Positions 1-12,500 of a stretch of DNA of 64,000 bases are shown piece by piece; positions within the stretch are counted from its first letter, which is position 1, and every line of letters starts with the position of its first letter. The notes under the pieces were generated by a model. It was given only the letters and a program-made list of their open reading frames with translations, was not told the origin of the DNA and did not search any database. The DNA is from Tuctoria greenei (taxonomy: Eukaryota > Streptophyta > Magnoliopsida > Poales > Poaceae), in assembly GCA_036927565.1 (NCBI GenBank), contig JAYESD010000009.1, positions 27,495,601 to 27,559,600 on the forward strand. The letters are read 5' to 3'. The position numbers and the translations under genes are program-made.

Positions 1-860
1 AATGCTCTCATTCCCGTCATTGAATAGTCCATTGAAGTAGTCTCATCATCTTTTCCTAATCTCTTTATCCTTCAATAGAATTTGATTTGCCTCATCCTTA
101 ATGCATTTGACTTGATTGAGATACCTCACATTTCTCTCGCGAAGTTTCGCCATCTTGCATATGTCCTTTTCGCCTTCTTTTGTCCCTAGTTTGTCATATA
201 GCGCAACATAGGCCTGCCCCCTTGCTTTACTCACAACACGTCTTGTATTCTTCTTAGCCTCTTTATACTTTGTCATGTTGCTTGCGCTTCTCTGCTGATG
301 CTAACTCTTGTAAGACTCCTTCTCCTTAATGGCTTTTTGTACATCCTCATTCCACCACCAAGTGTCTTTATCTACAAGTTTCTTACCTTTTGTCCATCCA
401 AGCACCTCCCTAGCTACCTTTCTAATGTAAGTTTTCATCTTCACCCACATGCTATTTGCATCCTCCTCTTCGCTCCAAGGTCCTTCCGTGATCATCCTCC
501 TTTTGAACAATTGTTGCGCTTCATCCTTCAACTTCCACCACTTTGTTCTTGCGGTTTTAACATCTTAGTCTCGAGACACACGTGCGTGAAAATGAAAGTC
601 AGCTACCACAAGTTTATGTTGTGGTACAACACACTCCCCAGGGATCACCTTACAATCTAAACATACCCCCTCTCCTTCTCCTGGTGATGATATAGTCAAT
701 TTGGCTAGAACGTTGGGCGCTAGTAAAGGTCACTAGGTAAGATAGCCTCTTTAGAGGGTGTTACCAATAGGTCATAGGCTACAGCGAAGTCTAGGATGTC
801 CTTACCCTCTTTGTTTCTATTGCCGCACCCAAAACCTCCGTCAAATATCATCAGATACAT
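1..860 (-). pseudogene. LINE (non-LTR retrotransposon) fragment, endonuclease to pre-RT region
   Basis: Three broken minus-strand reading frames line up in the order of a plant LINE polyprotein. About 860-720 encodes the end of an endonuclease-like domain (GFGCGNRNKEGKDILDFAVA). About 680-301 encodes a piece containing WWKLKDEAQQLF and DTWWWNEDVQKAI. About 276-1 encodes KARGQAYVALYDKLGTKEGEKD and NQVKCIKDE, the linker that precedes reverse transcriptase in this group (RTE-like, often misnamed craniofacial development protein 2-like). The RT domain would lie left of the window. Stops and a shift separate the pieces and part of the endonuclease is missing, so the copy is dead. It lies in UNC-50 intron 4, about 55 bases past the exon 4 donor, in the same direction as the gene. 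The LINE assignment is confident; the clade is inferred. Confidence 0.8.
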
Positions 861-916
861 ACTTGTAAGGGTAGAAATCATAATAATAATGTTATTGATG
901 GATCGTAAGGACTTAC

Positions 917-1007
917 GCAGCACAGTATGCTGAAGTTGCAAACACAAGAAAAAGGATTAGAATGACAATAAATGCAGGATCATCCCTAGCCCACTGGTTC
1001 TTTGTTT
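917..1007 (-). CDS. UNC-50 exon 4
   Basis: This 91-nt exon follows an acceptor AG at 1009-1008 and ends before the donor GTAAGT at 916-911. It completes the codon begun in exon 3 and reads QTKNQWARDDPAFIVILIL and onward to AYCAA, the conserved UNC-50 segment running into the first transmembrane helix. It ends two bases into a codon, so the next exon must begin with one base completing Ala. It is separated from exon 3 by the whole Copia element. Confidence 0.88.
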
Positions 1008-3435
1008 CTGAAAGTACAGGGAAGATAAATTAGGAACCCATAATAATACTGAATGTGAAGCCAATAGGTGGCATGCATAGTATAGACAAACACAATTCCA
1101 AATAGTGTGTCAAAGCTTACGGAAAGATCAGAAGGTAAGTATGATATCAAAAATCACTTGCATAGTGAATTCAACAGAAGTTCAATGAAGGTAAGAACCT
1201 AAGATAAATCATAATGCTCATGCAACTGCTCCTGACTAAGGTCATCACAGTAGCTTCCTCTTGGCTAGCTAATTTATACATAGATGTGGATTTGTGAATG
1301 CTCATTAAGGAAAAAATCATATGTGACCTATAGATCAGGTGGTCAATAAAATAAATCATAAGATAGTCAACTACATTCTGTTTGCCAAGAGTTATTGAAA
1401 GTGCATTTAGGAACCCCTTGTGGGTTTTGGATGATTTGTGACAAGCAAATGAGATCCTAACTACTTTGTTGAGATGAGCACAAGTTCTAATGAGAAAATG
1501 AGCAAAGTGCCAAAATGAAAGGAGAATGAGGAACAATGTGAAAAAAAGCTAAAGAAACAAATGTAGTAGATCATTGTGTATGGAGTGTGTGTTAAGAAAA
1601 CACACTCCAAGAGCTCAAGCACAAATAATCACACATTGCACAAGTTTATACAGAATCGGACTAGTTCGACTAACCCCAGACTAGTCCGATATCTTTCTGC
1701 ACCAATGTTTTCAAGTCGCCTAGTTGACCCTAGTCACCTAAGGGGCGATAAGGACGACTAGGTCGATTAGTCGTCGACTAGGGCGACTAATCGCCCTCTA
1801 GTCGACCCTAGTCGTCCTCTAGTCATCCACTACTTTTTTATGGAAAAAAAACTAGTCGACAATATATATATGTACATATATAGCTAGTATATAACTATAT
1901 ATTGTTATATGCTCCTAGATTGAATTAAACAGGTGAAAAACAGCACTACATGCTTCATTTTGGTAAAAACCAGAGCAAGGAGAGAGCATCATTGGAGGAA
2001 CAGAGACTTATCATCAGAGCCAGAGGAGAAACTCATCACTGGCCGGTGCTGATTGCTCAGGAAAAGAGGAAGGCGGACAAGGTAGTGCGGGCGGCCGGCG
2101 TTGTGCAAGGGGAAGGAGGGGGACGGGGGTGGCCGTCGTCCTGGAGGAGCGAAAGGGGTGGCTGGCGGCCTGGCACACAAGCCCGTCGGATCGACGGTCG
2201 CGCGGCGGCCGGGCGGATGGAGTATCGGGTGGCGGCTCGATGTCGAGTACGGGAGTATCCAACGACGGATCGAGTATCATGTGCACGGGAGAAGAGACAG
2301 AGACGGAAGGGGAGTTGACCTAATGGGCCTGCCCACTGCCAAGGCCCGTATTTTCTCCCTCCCCAACTGAACTGATCGGGCTCATCATTTTTGCGCCTAA
2401 TCGGACGACTAATCGTCCCAATCGCGCGATTAGTCGGACGATTAGAATACTGATCGCGCTAGTCGCGTCGTGCACCCTTATCAAGTGCGCAGGACCGATA
2501 AGGACGACTAATCACGATTAGTCGTCCGATTTGAAAACATTGTTCTGCACAAGATCGGACAAGTCCGATATCACCACAGACTAGTCCGATATCTCTCTGA
2601 CTAGAATCGGACTAGTCCTCAGTGCGGACTAGTCCTCGAAACACTTCACAAGTTGCACAAAATCGGACAAGTCCGATATTAGCACGGACTAGTCCGAAAA
2701 ACCCTCTGACCTAAATCGGACAAGTCCTCCAAGTGCGGACTTGTCCCCAATTCACTTATGGTTTCACTTTTCCGGACAAGTCCGATATCTATCGGACTAG
2801 TCCGAAGATTTCCAGAAGCGACATCGGACAAGTCCGCTTCTAGCCGGACTAGTCCGATATTTCGGGACACCTAGGGTTTGCTACACACAGCACACCGGAC
2901 TAGTCTGGTGTCCACCACGGACTAGTACGATATTCCTAAACCCTAACGGTTACTTTTGCAAACCCCATATAAATAGGTGTAAACAGCCCATCTTTCAGAC
3001 TCTTGACCCCTGCGCCGTCACACCTCCCAAGAGCCTTAAAAACACATCTCTCCACAAAATCAAACGCAACAAAGATCAATCTTTTGAGGATACATTTTAA
3101 ATCATTAGAGAGACACGGTTCATCACTCATTGAGCTCTTGGTTTGATTCCCTAACACACTTCTGTGGTTTTCATTGTGATCTTTCGAGTGTGTTCTTGGT
3201 GGTGTTCCTCTTGTAATCTTGGGGAGCCCTCAACTTGTGAGAAGGCCCCTTGAATTTGGTTATTTCCCCTTTGTGATTAGTGAAGAGGATTGGCCTCCGT
3301 GGCGATCCGACGAGGGTAGGGTTAGAGAAGATTCGGTCCTTTTGTGGACTCCTCAACGTGGATGTAGGTTGCCTCTGTGGGAACCGACCACGGGATAAAA
3401 TCATTGTGTTCTTCGTTTGTGCCCATTGTTCTTAC

Positions 3436-3525
<90 letters not shown>

Positions 3526-6500
3526 TTCGATCAATTGTATTCACTTTACGTTGAAACATTGAGTTTAAGATTAAATTGTGATACACCCTAGTTTATAGTT
3601 GTGCAACACTTAAATTACAAGTATAATTTCGCTGCTTACATCCTAGAATCAAATTAATCGATCAAATTTGATTAACATAGTCGGTACGCACCGGACTAGT
3701 CCGCACTTGATCGGACTAGTCCGATATCTCGAGATTTGATCTGGTTGTCAAGTGTTGCAGGTTCCGATAGAAAATCAAAAAGGCCTATTCCCCCCCCCCC
3801 CGCCTCTAGGCCACATTCAATTGGTATCATAGTAGGTTCTTCAAAAGGAGACTAACCACTCGAAGAGATCATGTCGGACATGAAGAACGTACACAAGAGC
3901 ATCAACCAAGAGAAGGTTGAAGAAGACAAGAACCAAAAATTGGAGAAGCTCTTCGAAGCCATTCAAAACTTCGAGGATGACGATGAGGAGACGCTGGAAC
4001 TCAAGGCGCTCCTAAGGAAGAAAACCCTTTCCAAGGGAAAGGTGAAGACCGAAGATGAGAAGAAGAAAAAGGGGAGTAGTCACACCGACTACTCCCGATA
4101 TCCTTTTAATTATGATCGCCTAAATTCTAACAACAATCATTATCTATCTATTCCACTTGGAAAAGCCCCACACTTTGACGGCAATGACTACTCAATGTGG
4201 AGGCAAAACATGAAAATGCATTTGATTTCTCTCAATCCAAGTTTGTGGCACATAGTATGCACATGAATAGATATCTCGGATGATGATGAGGAGCTCACAC
4301 CTAGCCAAGAGCAAGCAATCCATCGAAATGCCCAAGCTGTTGCAGTCATTACTTCATCGCTCAGTCGGGATGAATTTACAAAGGTGGATGGACTCGAGAT
4401 CGCGAATGAGATATGGGATACGTTGCAAACCGCACATGAAGGAAGGCGACCTTCATGTGCGAGAAGCGAAGATCGAGATGATTGAAGGCGAGCTAGGATG
4501 ATTCGCCATCGAAGAAGATGAGTCGTCACAAGATATGTACAACCGACTAAAGACGCTCATCAACAAAACCCTCTTCCGTACATTCCTATTCTAGTGATAC
4601 TGAAATTGCTAGCGATAATGAAGATATACTCATTAGACTAGATAAGAAAACAACCGCAAAAATGAAATTTTTACTTGATCAACTTGTTGAGAAGGAGAAG
4701 TTGATACATCGTCAAAAAGACATGATTATCTCCCAAAAGGAGGAATATGTTGAACTTGACAAGCTTCTAGAGCTTGAAAAGGAGTGAAGCAAGTCACTAG
4801 AGCTTAAGTTAGCTTCAAGCAAAGAAGTTTGCTTGGAGTTAAGCGACTCAAATGCTACAATCAAGGACGAACTTGCTAACCTAATCAAGGTTAACAAGAT
4901 CCTTGAAGTGCAAGTTGAGTCACTCAAGCAAGGTGACCCTTCATCCTCCTCAAGCTCACCTTCTCAACCCATTAAAACTGAAACTGCTTCTACTTGTACA
5001 TGTGGTAAAGTTGACACCAGCTTGAAAGACAAGTCAACCTCTATCAAGGACAAACATCCTTCACAAAATGGCATATTTGACAAGGAGAAGATCAAATATG
5101 CACGTAGTGCATACTTGGTCACAAGACATCTAAATATCAAATATGGCATTGGTTACTCTTATGGTGAAAAGCAACATGCTAGAAGCTATAAGAATAACAA
5201 GGGGAGCATTGCTTTTGTAAAGGGAAGACCCTCTCAAACTCGAAAGTCCAAAGTTAACACATCGAACACACATGAACACCGGACTAGTCCGGTTGGGGTC
5301 CGGACAAGTCCGGTCCTCTGGACAAGTCCGATCTCCCAGACTAGTCATGTTTATAAACAACAACAGTTGCTTTTTAGAACTTTTGATGCATCTTATGTGT
5401 TAATGAGAAGTAATATTGGTAAGATTTATGCTCATTATGTTGGGCCACGATACGAGAACACCAAATCTCATGTGTGGGTGCCGAAATCCCTTGTGACTAA
5501 CCTGAAAGGACCCAAGCAAGCTTGGGTACCTAAAACCAAGGCATAAAGCACGAGTTTTCAGCACCTTACTCCCCTCAACAAAACGGAGTTGCCGAAAGGA
5601 AGAACCGAACTCTCATAGAGATGGTGAGAACAATGCTCGATTAGTACAAGACCTCGGATCGATTTTGGGCGGAAGCGGTCAACACCGCCTGCCACGCCAT
5701 AAATCGACTTTATCTTCATCGAGTACTCAAGAAAACATCCTATGAGCTACTCACCGGTAACAAACCTAATATTTCATATTTTCGAGTTTTCGGTTCCAAA
5801 TGCTATATTTTAAACAAGAAGCATAGGACTTCAAGTTTGCTTCGAAGTCCGATGAAGGTTTCTTACTTGGTTATGATTCGAACACTTACGTCTATCGTGT
5901 ATTCAACAAGAACTCCGGACTTGTTGAAGTAGCACGTGACGTAGTGTTCGATGAAACTAATGACTCCCAAAAGGAGCAAGTTGATCCATGTGTGCCAGAT
6001 CGAGAAGAAGCTCCTTGTCAAGCATTGAGAAGAATGGCATTAGGCGAAATTCGACCACAAGAGTCACCTCTACATATGCATGAGGAAAATGAACCACAAG
6101 AGAAGGTCAATGATCAAGGGGGAGCTTCCATACAAAATCAACCTCAAGAAAGCAAAAATGATCAACAAGTCAATGAGGGCAACCATTTAAGAGGAGAAGA
6201 AGATGATCATGAAGATTCAAGACAGCAAGTGCCACACCCAAGAGTGCACCAATGCGTCCAAAGGGATCACCCAATCGACAACATCATCGGTGACATCCAA
6301 AAGGGTGAACTACTAGATCTCATATAGCTAATTTTTGTGAGCATCATTCATTTGTATCCTTTTTGGAACCACGCAGGGTTGAGGATGCATTGAAGGATCC
6401 GGATTGGGTAGTGGTCATGCAAGAAGAACTCAATAATTTCAAGCAGAACGAGGTGTGGGAACTAGTCGAAAGACCCAAGTCCAATGTCGTCGGCACCAAA

Positions 6501-9500
6501 TGGGTCTTCCACAACAAACAAGACGAACACGGGGTGGTGACAAGGAACAAGGCACGACTTGTGGCCAAAGGGTATTCACAAGTCGAAGGTTTGGATTTCG
6601 ATGAAACCTTTGCTCCAGTAGCTAGACTTGAGTCTATTAGAATATTACTTGCATATGCTACTCACTATGATTTCAAGCTCTATCAAATGGATGTGAAAAA
6701 CGCTTTCCTCAATGGACCAATCAAGGAGGAGGTGTATGTAAAGCAACCCCCGGGTTTGAAGATGAAGAGTTCCCCGACCACGTATTTAAATTGCGTAAGG
6801 CTCTCTACGGCCTCAAACAAGCTCCTAGAGCTTGGTATGAGTGTCTTAGAGATTTCTTAATTAAAAATGGTTTTAAAATCGGTAAAGTAGATTATATATT
6901 GTTTACAAAGAACTTTGACAATGATTTCTTTGTTTGTCAAATTTATGTTGATGATATAATCCTTGGTTCAACTAACAAATCTTTTTGTGACGAATTTAGT
7001 AAAATTATAACAGATAGGTTTTAGATGTTAATGATAAGAGAGCTAAAGTACTTCTTGGGATTCCAAGTGATGCAACAAAAGGAAGGGACGTTTATAAGCC
7101 AAACCAAGTACACTCAAGACATACTCAAGAAGTTTGGAATGGACAAGGCGAAGCCTATAAAGACCCTCATGGCAACGAATGGCCACTTGGATCTCAATGA
7201 AGATGGACCAAACGTCGATCAAAAGATATATCGCTCCATGATTGGATCTTTACTCTACTTATGTGCATCTAGGTCAGATATTATGTTGAGTATATGCTTG
7301 TGTGCAAGGTTTCAAGCCAACCCAAAAGAGATTTGACAGCTGTTAAGAGAATCTTGCGGTATTTAGTTCATACACCCAATCTAGGCCTTTGGTATCCCAA
7401 AGGTTCCAAATTCAATATCATTGGCTACTCCGATACAGATTATGCCGAATGCAAGGTAGATAGAATAAGTACCTCCGGTACATGCCAATTCCTAGGGAGA
7501 TCCCTAGTTTCTTGGTCCTCCAAGAAACAAAACTCCATTGCCCTATCCACGGCCGAAGCGGAGTATGTTGCAGCCGGGAGTTGTCGTGCACAACTCCTCT
7601 GGATGCGACAAACTCTAAGGGATTACGGTTACAATATGAACCGCATTCCACTCCTTTGTAATAATGAGAGTGTCATTAAAATTGCCCATAATCCCGTTGA
7701 GCACTCTAGGACCAAACACATAGACATCCGACATAACTTTTTGAGATACCATTCAATGAAGGGAGATATAGCCATTTCACATGTCAATACCGAAAAGCAA
7801 CTAACCGATATATTCACCAAGCCACTTGATGAAAAACGCTTTTGCGAGATCCGAAATGAACTAAATATCATTGATGCTCGGAGTGTGGCTTGAAATCTTG
7901 TATACTTGAATGCTTCTTCAGAATTCATTAATTGTGTTGTGAAAATCATCTCTCTCAACTTTTCCGAAAAACTATGTCAATTACTAAATCTTGGTGAATC
8001 ATAATCATTGTTTGATTGTTGTATGTTTACTGATCATATTCATCAAGATTATTTGATTTGATTTGCTTCACTCTTTTCTTATTAAGTACCTTCGAATATA
8101 TACGAATGGGCTAGCTAATCTTGTCTGGTGACCACGGACTAGTCCGCCCGTGCAGACTAGTCCGCAGAGTGTCGGTTAGGTCAGACTAGTCCGGCAGACC
8201 ACGGACTAGTCCGATATAGTCTCTGAAAAAGTTCGGACTAGTCCGATCATTTTTGGACTTTTCCGATTTTTCGTGTCCTTAACCCTAGCCACCGCCAAAC
8301 ACTAATCTTTCTCACCCCACACTTGTCTCGAGCTTTCTCTCTCCACGCTCGAGCCCCCCAAGGCGATTCGACGATTTCTCCATCAAAAATCTCCAAGGTT
8401 GGGTGGAAAGCAACCTCCTTCGCTTAGGGATTGAAGACCACGGACTTGTCCGCCCTTCAACCCCCTCTTCTCCGAGATTCAAGCAATTTTTCGGTAAATT
8501 TTCCCCCAAACCCTAGAAATCTCCATTTTCTTCATTGTTGATCGAATAACCTAGCTTCTGTCACCTAATGCAAGTGTCCTTGATGTATTACATTTTTGTT
8601 AGGCTAGTTTTGCATTGAGCAACTCCATTAGTCTCATAGTTAAGGTTCTTGAGGATGAATACCGGACTAGTCCAGTCCATGCACGGACAAGTCCGGTCAC
8701 CCGGACTAGTCCGTGCCTGTAGACCGGACTTGTCCGATTTTTCTGGACTCAACCCTAACTTCTCAATTCCTCAATACAATTTCTTGTCATCTATTCTCAT
8801 CAATACCTTGTGCAATCCATTCTCAGGGTATGTCAAACTCACACGACGAAGTTTCCGATTTCGAGGTCGAGATGGACCACGAAGCCGTGCTTCGGTCCTC
8901 GACAAGCCTCGGCAAGAAGCGCCAAGAGCGACCTTCTGAGTCGGCTTCCTCTCCTCCCCAGGCTCGAAGGAAAGTGCTCGCGAAGAAGTCAGCATCCAAG
9001 GCTTCTGCTGGAGGTGGCCCTCGCCAAGCCAAGGGCAAGGGCAAGGGAATTGCAATGGGCCCGATTGGCCCTCTAAAGCTGTCAGCTCCAAGGGAAGGAG
9101 TCAGGGATCCCGCAGAGGAGAGATTCAACAGAAAGGGCAGTGACACGGCGGCCAAGTTCAGAAATGTTGATTGCTACAACCGTCCGAAGCAAGCTGCCGA
9201 TGGGAGGTTTTGGAGCAACTTCCATGCAGACTTCTACAAGTCTGTATATCTCCCAATGAAGACGCCAGTGGTACGCAGCCAATGGATCGATTGGGCGCAT
9301 TTTGAAAAGAAGGGTTGTTCACCGTTTGTTGAGATGGTCGAGGCTATTGAGAGGCATGGATTGAAGGATCTATTCGTCTTCCGGAACAATTGGAATGATG
9401 AGGTGATTGCCCAGTTTTATGCTACTTGCCACTTCTCAAGTGATGAGGAAGAAGGTGTGACTTGGATGACTCATGGATCCAAGTACACTTATGAGGAATT

Positions 9501-12500
9501 TGCAATACTGCTACACCTTGACACCTCAAGCAATGACAACTTGATCATCCACAACATTGGTGTCATTGAGAAGGACAAAATGAAGTTTCTCTATGAACCC
9601 AACTCCAAGTTCAACCCTCCTTCCACGAAGAACATGAAGTCTTTCTTTATGGTGTTGAACAGGGTTCTAAGAAAGACAATTGCCCCCAAGGATGGGAATG
9701 CAGGAAGTGTGCAGGGTATCTCAGGACCTTGATGAAGGTCATTAGCAAAGACAGAAGATTTGATGTCTTTGACTATATTTGGAACGACATGGTGAACATC
9801 TCCTGCACACCGAACAAGTCCTGTGGCTATGCTCCTTATCTGATGTTTATGATTGAAAAGGTCACACGCATAGAGTTTGTCAAGGATGTGGAGCACCTAC
9901 CCTTAAGGCCCCAGATGCCTCAGAAGCCAAGTGTTCAAGTTGCTTCATCTCCGGCCTCCAGCCCTGAGGCTCTTGCGAGAGCCAGTGCCGGTGCTAGGGC
10001 TGCTCCCGCCACTAGGGCCCCTCCTCAAAAGGGGTCCCCAAGTGGCATCCTGAAGTACCTGTCTGCTATTTTTGCCTCCTGCAAAAAGGCCGAGATGAAG
10101 GCCCACAAGGTCAACAAGAGAAGAAAGGCTGACATGAGATACGTCAAGGAAAATGTGAAGCTGATTTGCCAAAAGCTGGAGATCGAGCCCATTGGATCTC
10201 CAGTAATTTCTGATGACTCCGACTCTGATTACACCGAGCTCGAGCCCTTGACTCCCTCCGAGTTTGCCTATTTTGGCATTGGGGACTCGAGTGGCTCCAT
10301 TCCTCCTCATCATCATCAGCCAGAAGATGAAGATGAAGATGAAGATGATGAGAGGACCGACAGCAAGGCTTGAAGACTTTAGGTCCCCCCTCTCCTTCTT
10401 TTTTGTGTCTTGATGCCAAAGCGAGAGAGATTGAGGGGGAGTCTTAGGTTTTAGCTGTAGGATGCGAGGAGAGCTTCTTTTTATGTCTTTTGTTTATTTT
10501 GTAGGTTGTAAAACTTTTAATATGCTCTTATGATACTTATGGTCCTATGATGCAATGTTTTGAACTGCTTATGAAGAAATTGATGAAATCTGTGTTTTTG
10601 CTATAAGAATGACATATGCTTATTATTGATTGTTGATGTCAATTATGTCATTCTCATAATGATTATTGCTTTTATACACTTAGTTTTGCATCCCACCATA
10701 AAGAGTGCACATATGGATCATGTTTTCATTGCTTAATGTATTTTAAACTCATATGTGCACACTTTATGAAAATCTCAACTTTTTATCATTTTTTGTGAAA
10801 TCTCAATTGGTTGTCATCAATCACCAAAAAGGGGGAGATTGAAAGTACATCTAAAAATCCCTTGTGGGTTTTGGATGATTTGTGACAAGCAAATGAGATT
10901 CTAACTACTTTGTTGAGATGAGTACAGGTTCTAATGATAAAATGAGCAAAGTGTCAAAAAGAAAGGAGAATGAGGAACAATGTGGAAAAGAGCTCAAGAA
11001 ACAAATGTAGTAGATCATTGTGTATGGAGTGTGTTAAGGAAACACACTCCAAGAGCTCAAGCACAAATAATCACACACATTGCACAAGTTTATACAAGAC
11101 CGGACTAGTCCGACTGACCCCGGACTAGTCCGATATCTTTCTGCACAAGATCGGACAAGTCCGATATCACCACGGACTAGTCCGATATCTCTCTGACTAG
11201 AATCGGACTAGTCCTCCCCAGTGCGGACTAGTCCTCCAAACACTACACAAGTTGCACAAAATCGAACAAGTCCGATAGTAGCACGGACTAGTCCGAAAAA
11301 CCCTCTGACCTAAATCGGATAAGTCCTCCAAGTGCGGACTTGTCCCCAATTCACTTAGAGTTTCACTTTTCCAGACAAGTCCGATATCTATCGGACTAGT
11401 CCAAAGATTTCCAGAAGCCAAATCGGACAAGTCCGCTTCTAGCCGGACTAGTCCGATATTTCGGGACACCTAGGGTTTGCTACACACAACACACCGTACT
11501 AGTCCGGTGTCCACCACGAACTAGTCCGATATTCCTAAACCCTAACGGTTACTTTTGGGAACCTCATATAAATAGGTGTACACGGCCCATCTTTTAGACT
11601 CTCGAACCCTTGCGCCGTCACACCTCCCAAGAGCCTTAAAAACACATCTCTCCACGAAATCAAACGCAACAAAAATCAATCCCTTGAGGATACACTTTAG
11701 ATCATTGGAGAGACACGGTTCATCACTCATTGAGCTCTTGGTTTGATTCCCTAACACACTCCTGTGGTTTTCATTGTGATCTTTCGAGTGTGTTCTTGGT
11801 GGTGCTCCTGTTGTAATCTTGGGGAGCCCTCAACTTGTGAGAAGGCCTCTGGAATTTGGTTATTTCCCCTTTGTGGTTAGTGAAGAGGATTGACCTCCGT
11901 GGCGATCCGACGAGGATAGGGTTGGAGAAGACCCGGTCCTTTTGTGGACTCCTCAACGTAGATGTAGGTTGCCTCTGTGGGAACCGAACCACGAGATAAA
12001 ATCATTGTGTTCTTCGTTTGTGCCCATTGTTCTTACATTTCATATATATATCTAGGGTTTCGATCAATCGTGTTCACTTTACGTTGAAACATTGAGTTTA
12101 AGATTAAATTGTGATACACCCTAGTTTATAGTTGTGCAACACTTAAATTACAAGTATAATTCCGCTGCTTACATCCTAGAATCAATTAATCGATCAAATT
12201 TGATTAACCTAGTCGGTACACACCGGACTAGTCCGCACTTGACCGGACTAGTCCGATATCTCGAGATTTGATCTGGTTGTCAAGTGTTGCAGGTTCCGAC
12301 AGAAAATCAAAAAGGCTTATTCACCCCCCTCTAGGCCACATTCAGTTATTGTCAATGCGCACACAAAAATGACTTGTCTTTGTCAAGGTCCTCAAGTAGC
12401 TAGTCTTCCTAGAAACGATCAATAGTATTAGATGATCTAAATGCCAGCACATATAAATACAATATAAAACAAAGCCAAGTTTGTATCCATGAGACCACGA

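Larger units (their letters stand above)
1396..3819 (+). repeat. 5' LTR of the Sirevirus-like element (with hAT insertion)
   Basis: The LTR starts tgaaagtgcat at 1396 and ends ccacattca at 3819. It matches the 3' LTR at 10840-12344 along its length, apart from an 840-bp hAT-type element plus 8 duplicated bases and an expanded AT tract at 3441-3520. Scattered substitutions separate the two LTRs, so the insertion is not very recent. It carries a dense palindrome cluster upstream of a TATA box at 2968. Confidence 0.93.
1396..12344 (+). mobile_element. Sirevirus-like Copia LTR retrotransposon, full length but defective
   Basis: The element is bounded by direct LTRs that begin TGAAAG and end ATTCA, and by a 5-bp target duplication gttat (1391-1395 and 12345-12349). 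A binding site for initiator-Met tRNA follows the 5' LTR and a purine tract precedes the 3' LTR. Pol remnants run integrase, RT, RNase H, which is Copia order. A long extra reading frame after RNase H, palindromes in the LTRs and GGGGGAG-type purine tracts are known marks of Sireviruses. Gag has stops, protease and the integrase core are missing, and RT is frame-shifted, so the copy cannot move by itself. It sits in UNC-50 intron 3 in the direction opposite to the gene. Without the hAT insertion it would be about 10.1 kb. Confidence 0.93.

Noticed and set aside
1171..1761. Reading frames spanning the UNC-50 intron and the LTR start
   Set aside because: They cross the element boundary at 1396 and have no protein character.
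1950..2370. A gene in the GC-rich centre of the hAT-type element
   Set aside because: Several overlapping frames of similar size on both strands, no recognisable domain; probably captured or random GC-rich DNA.
2551..2935. CRISPR-like array of short repeats
   Set aside because: Repeats are palindromes with irregular spacing in an LTR, also present in the other LTR; no cas genes, and the DNA is plant nuclear.
3280..3586. Tyrosine/isoleucine-repeat reading frames on both strands
   Set aside because: They are translations of the (AT)40 tract; the sister LTR lacks them.
8830..10373. Calling the 3' Sirevirus frame a true envelope protein
   Set aside because: No signal peptide, membrane helix or cleavage site is visible; only its position is env-like.
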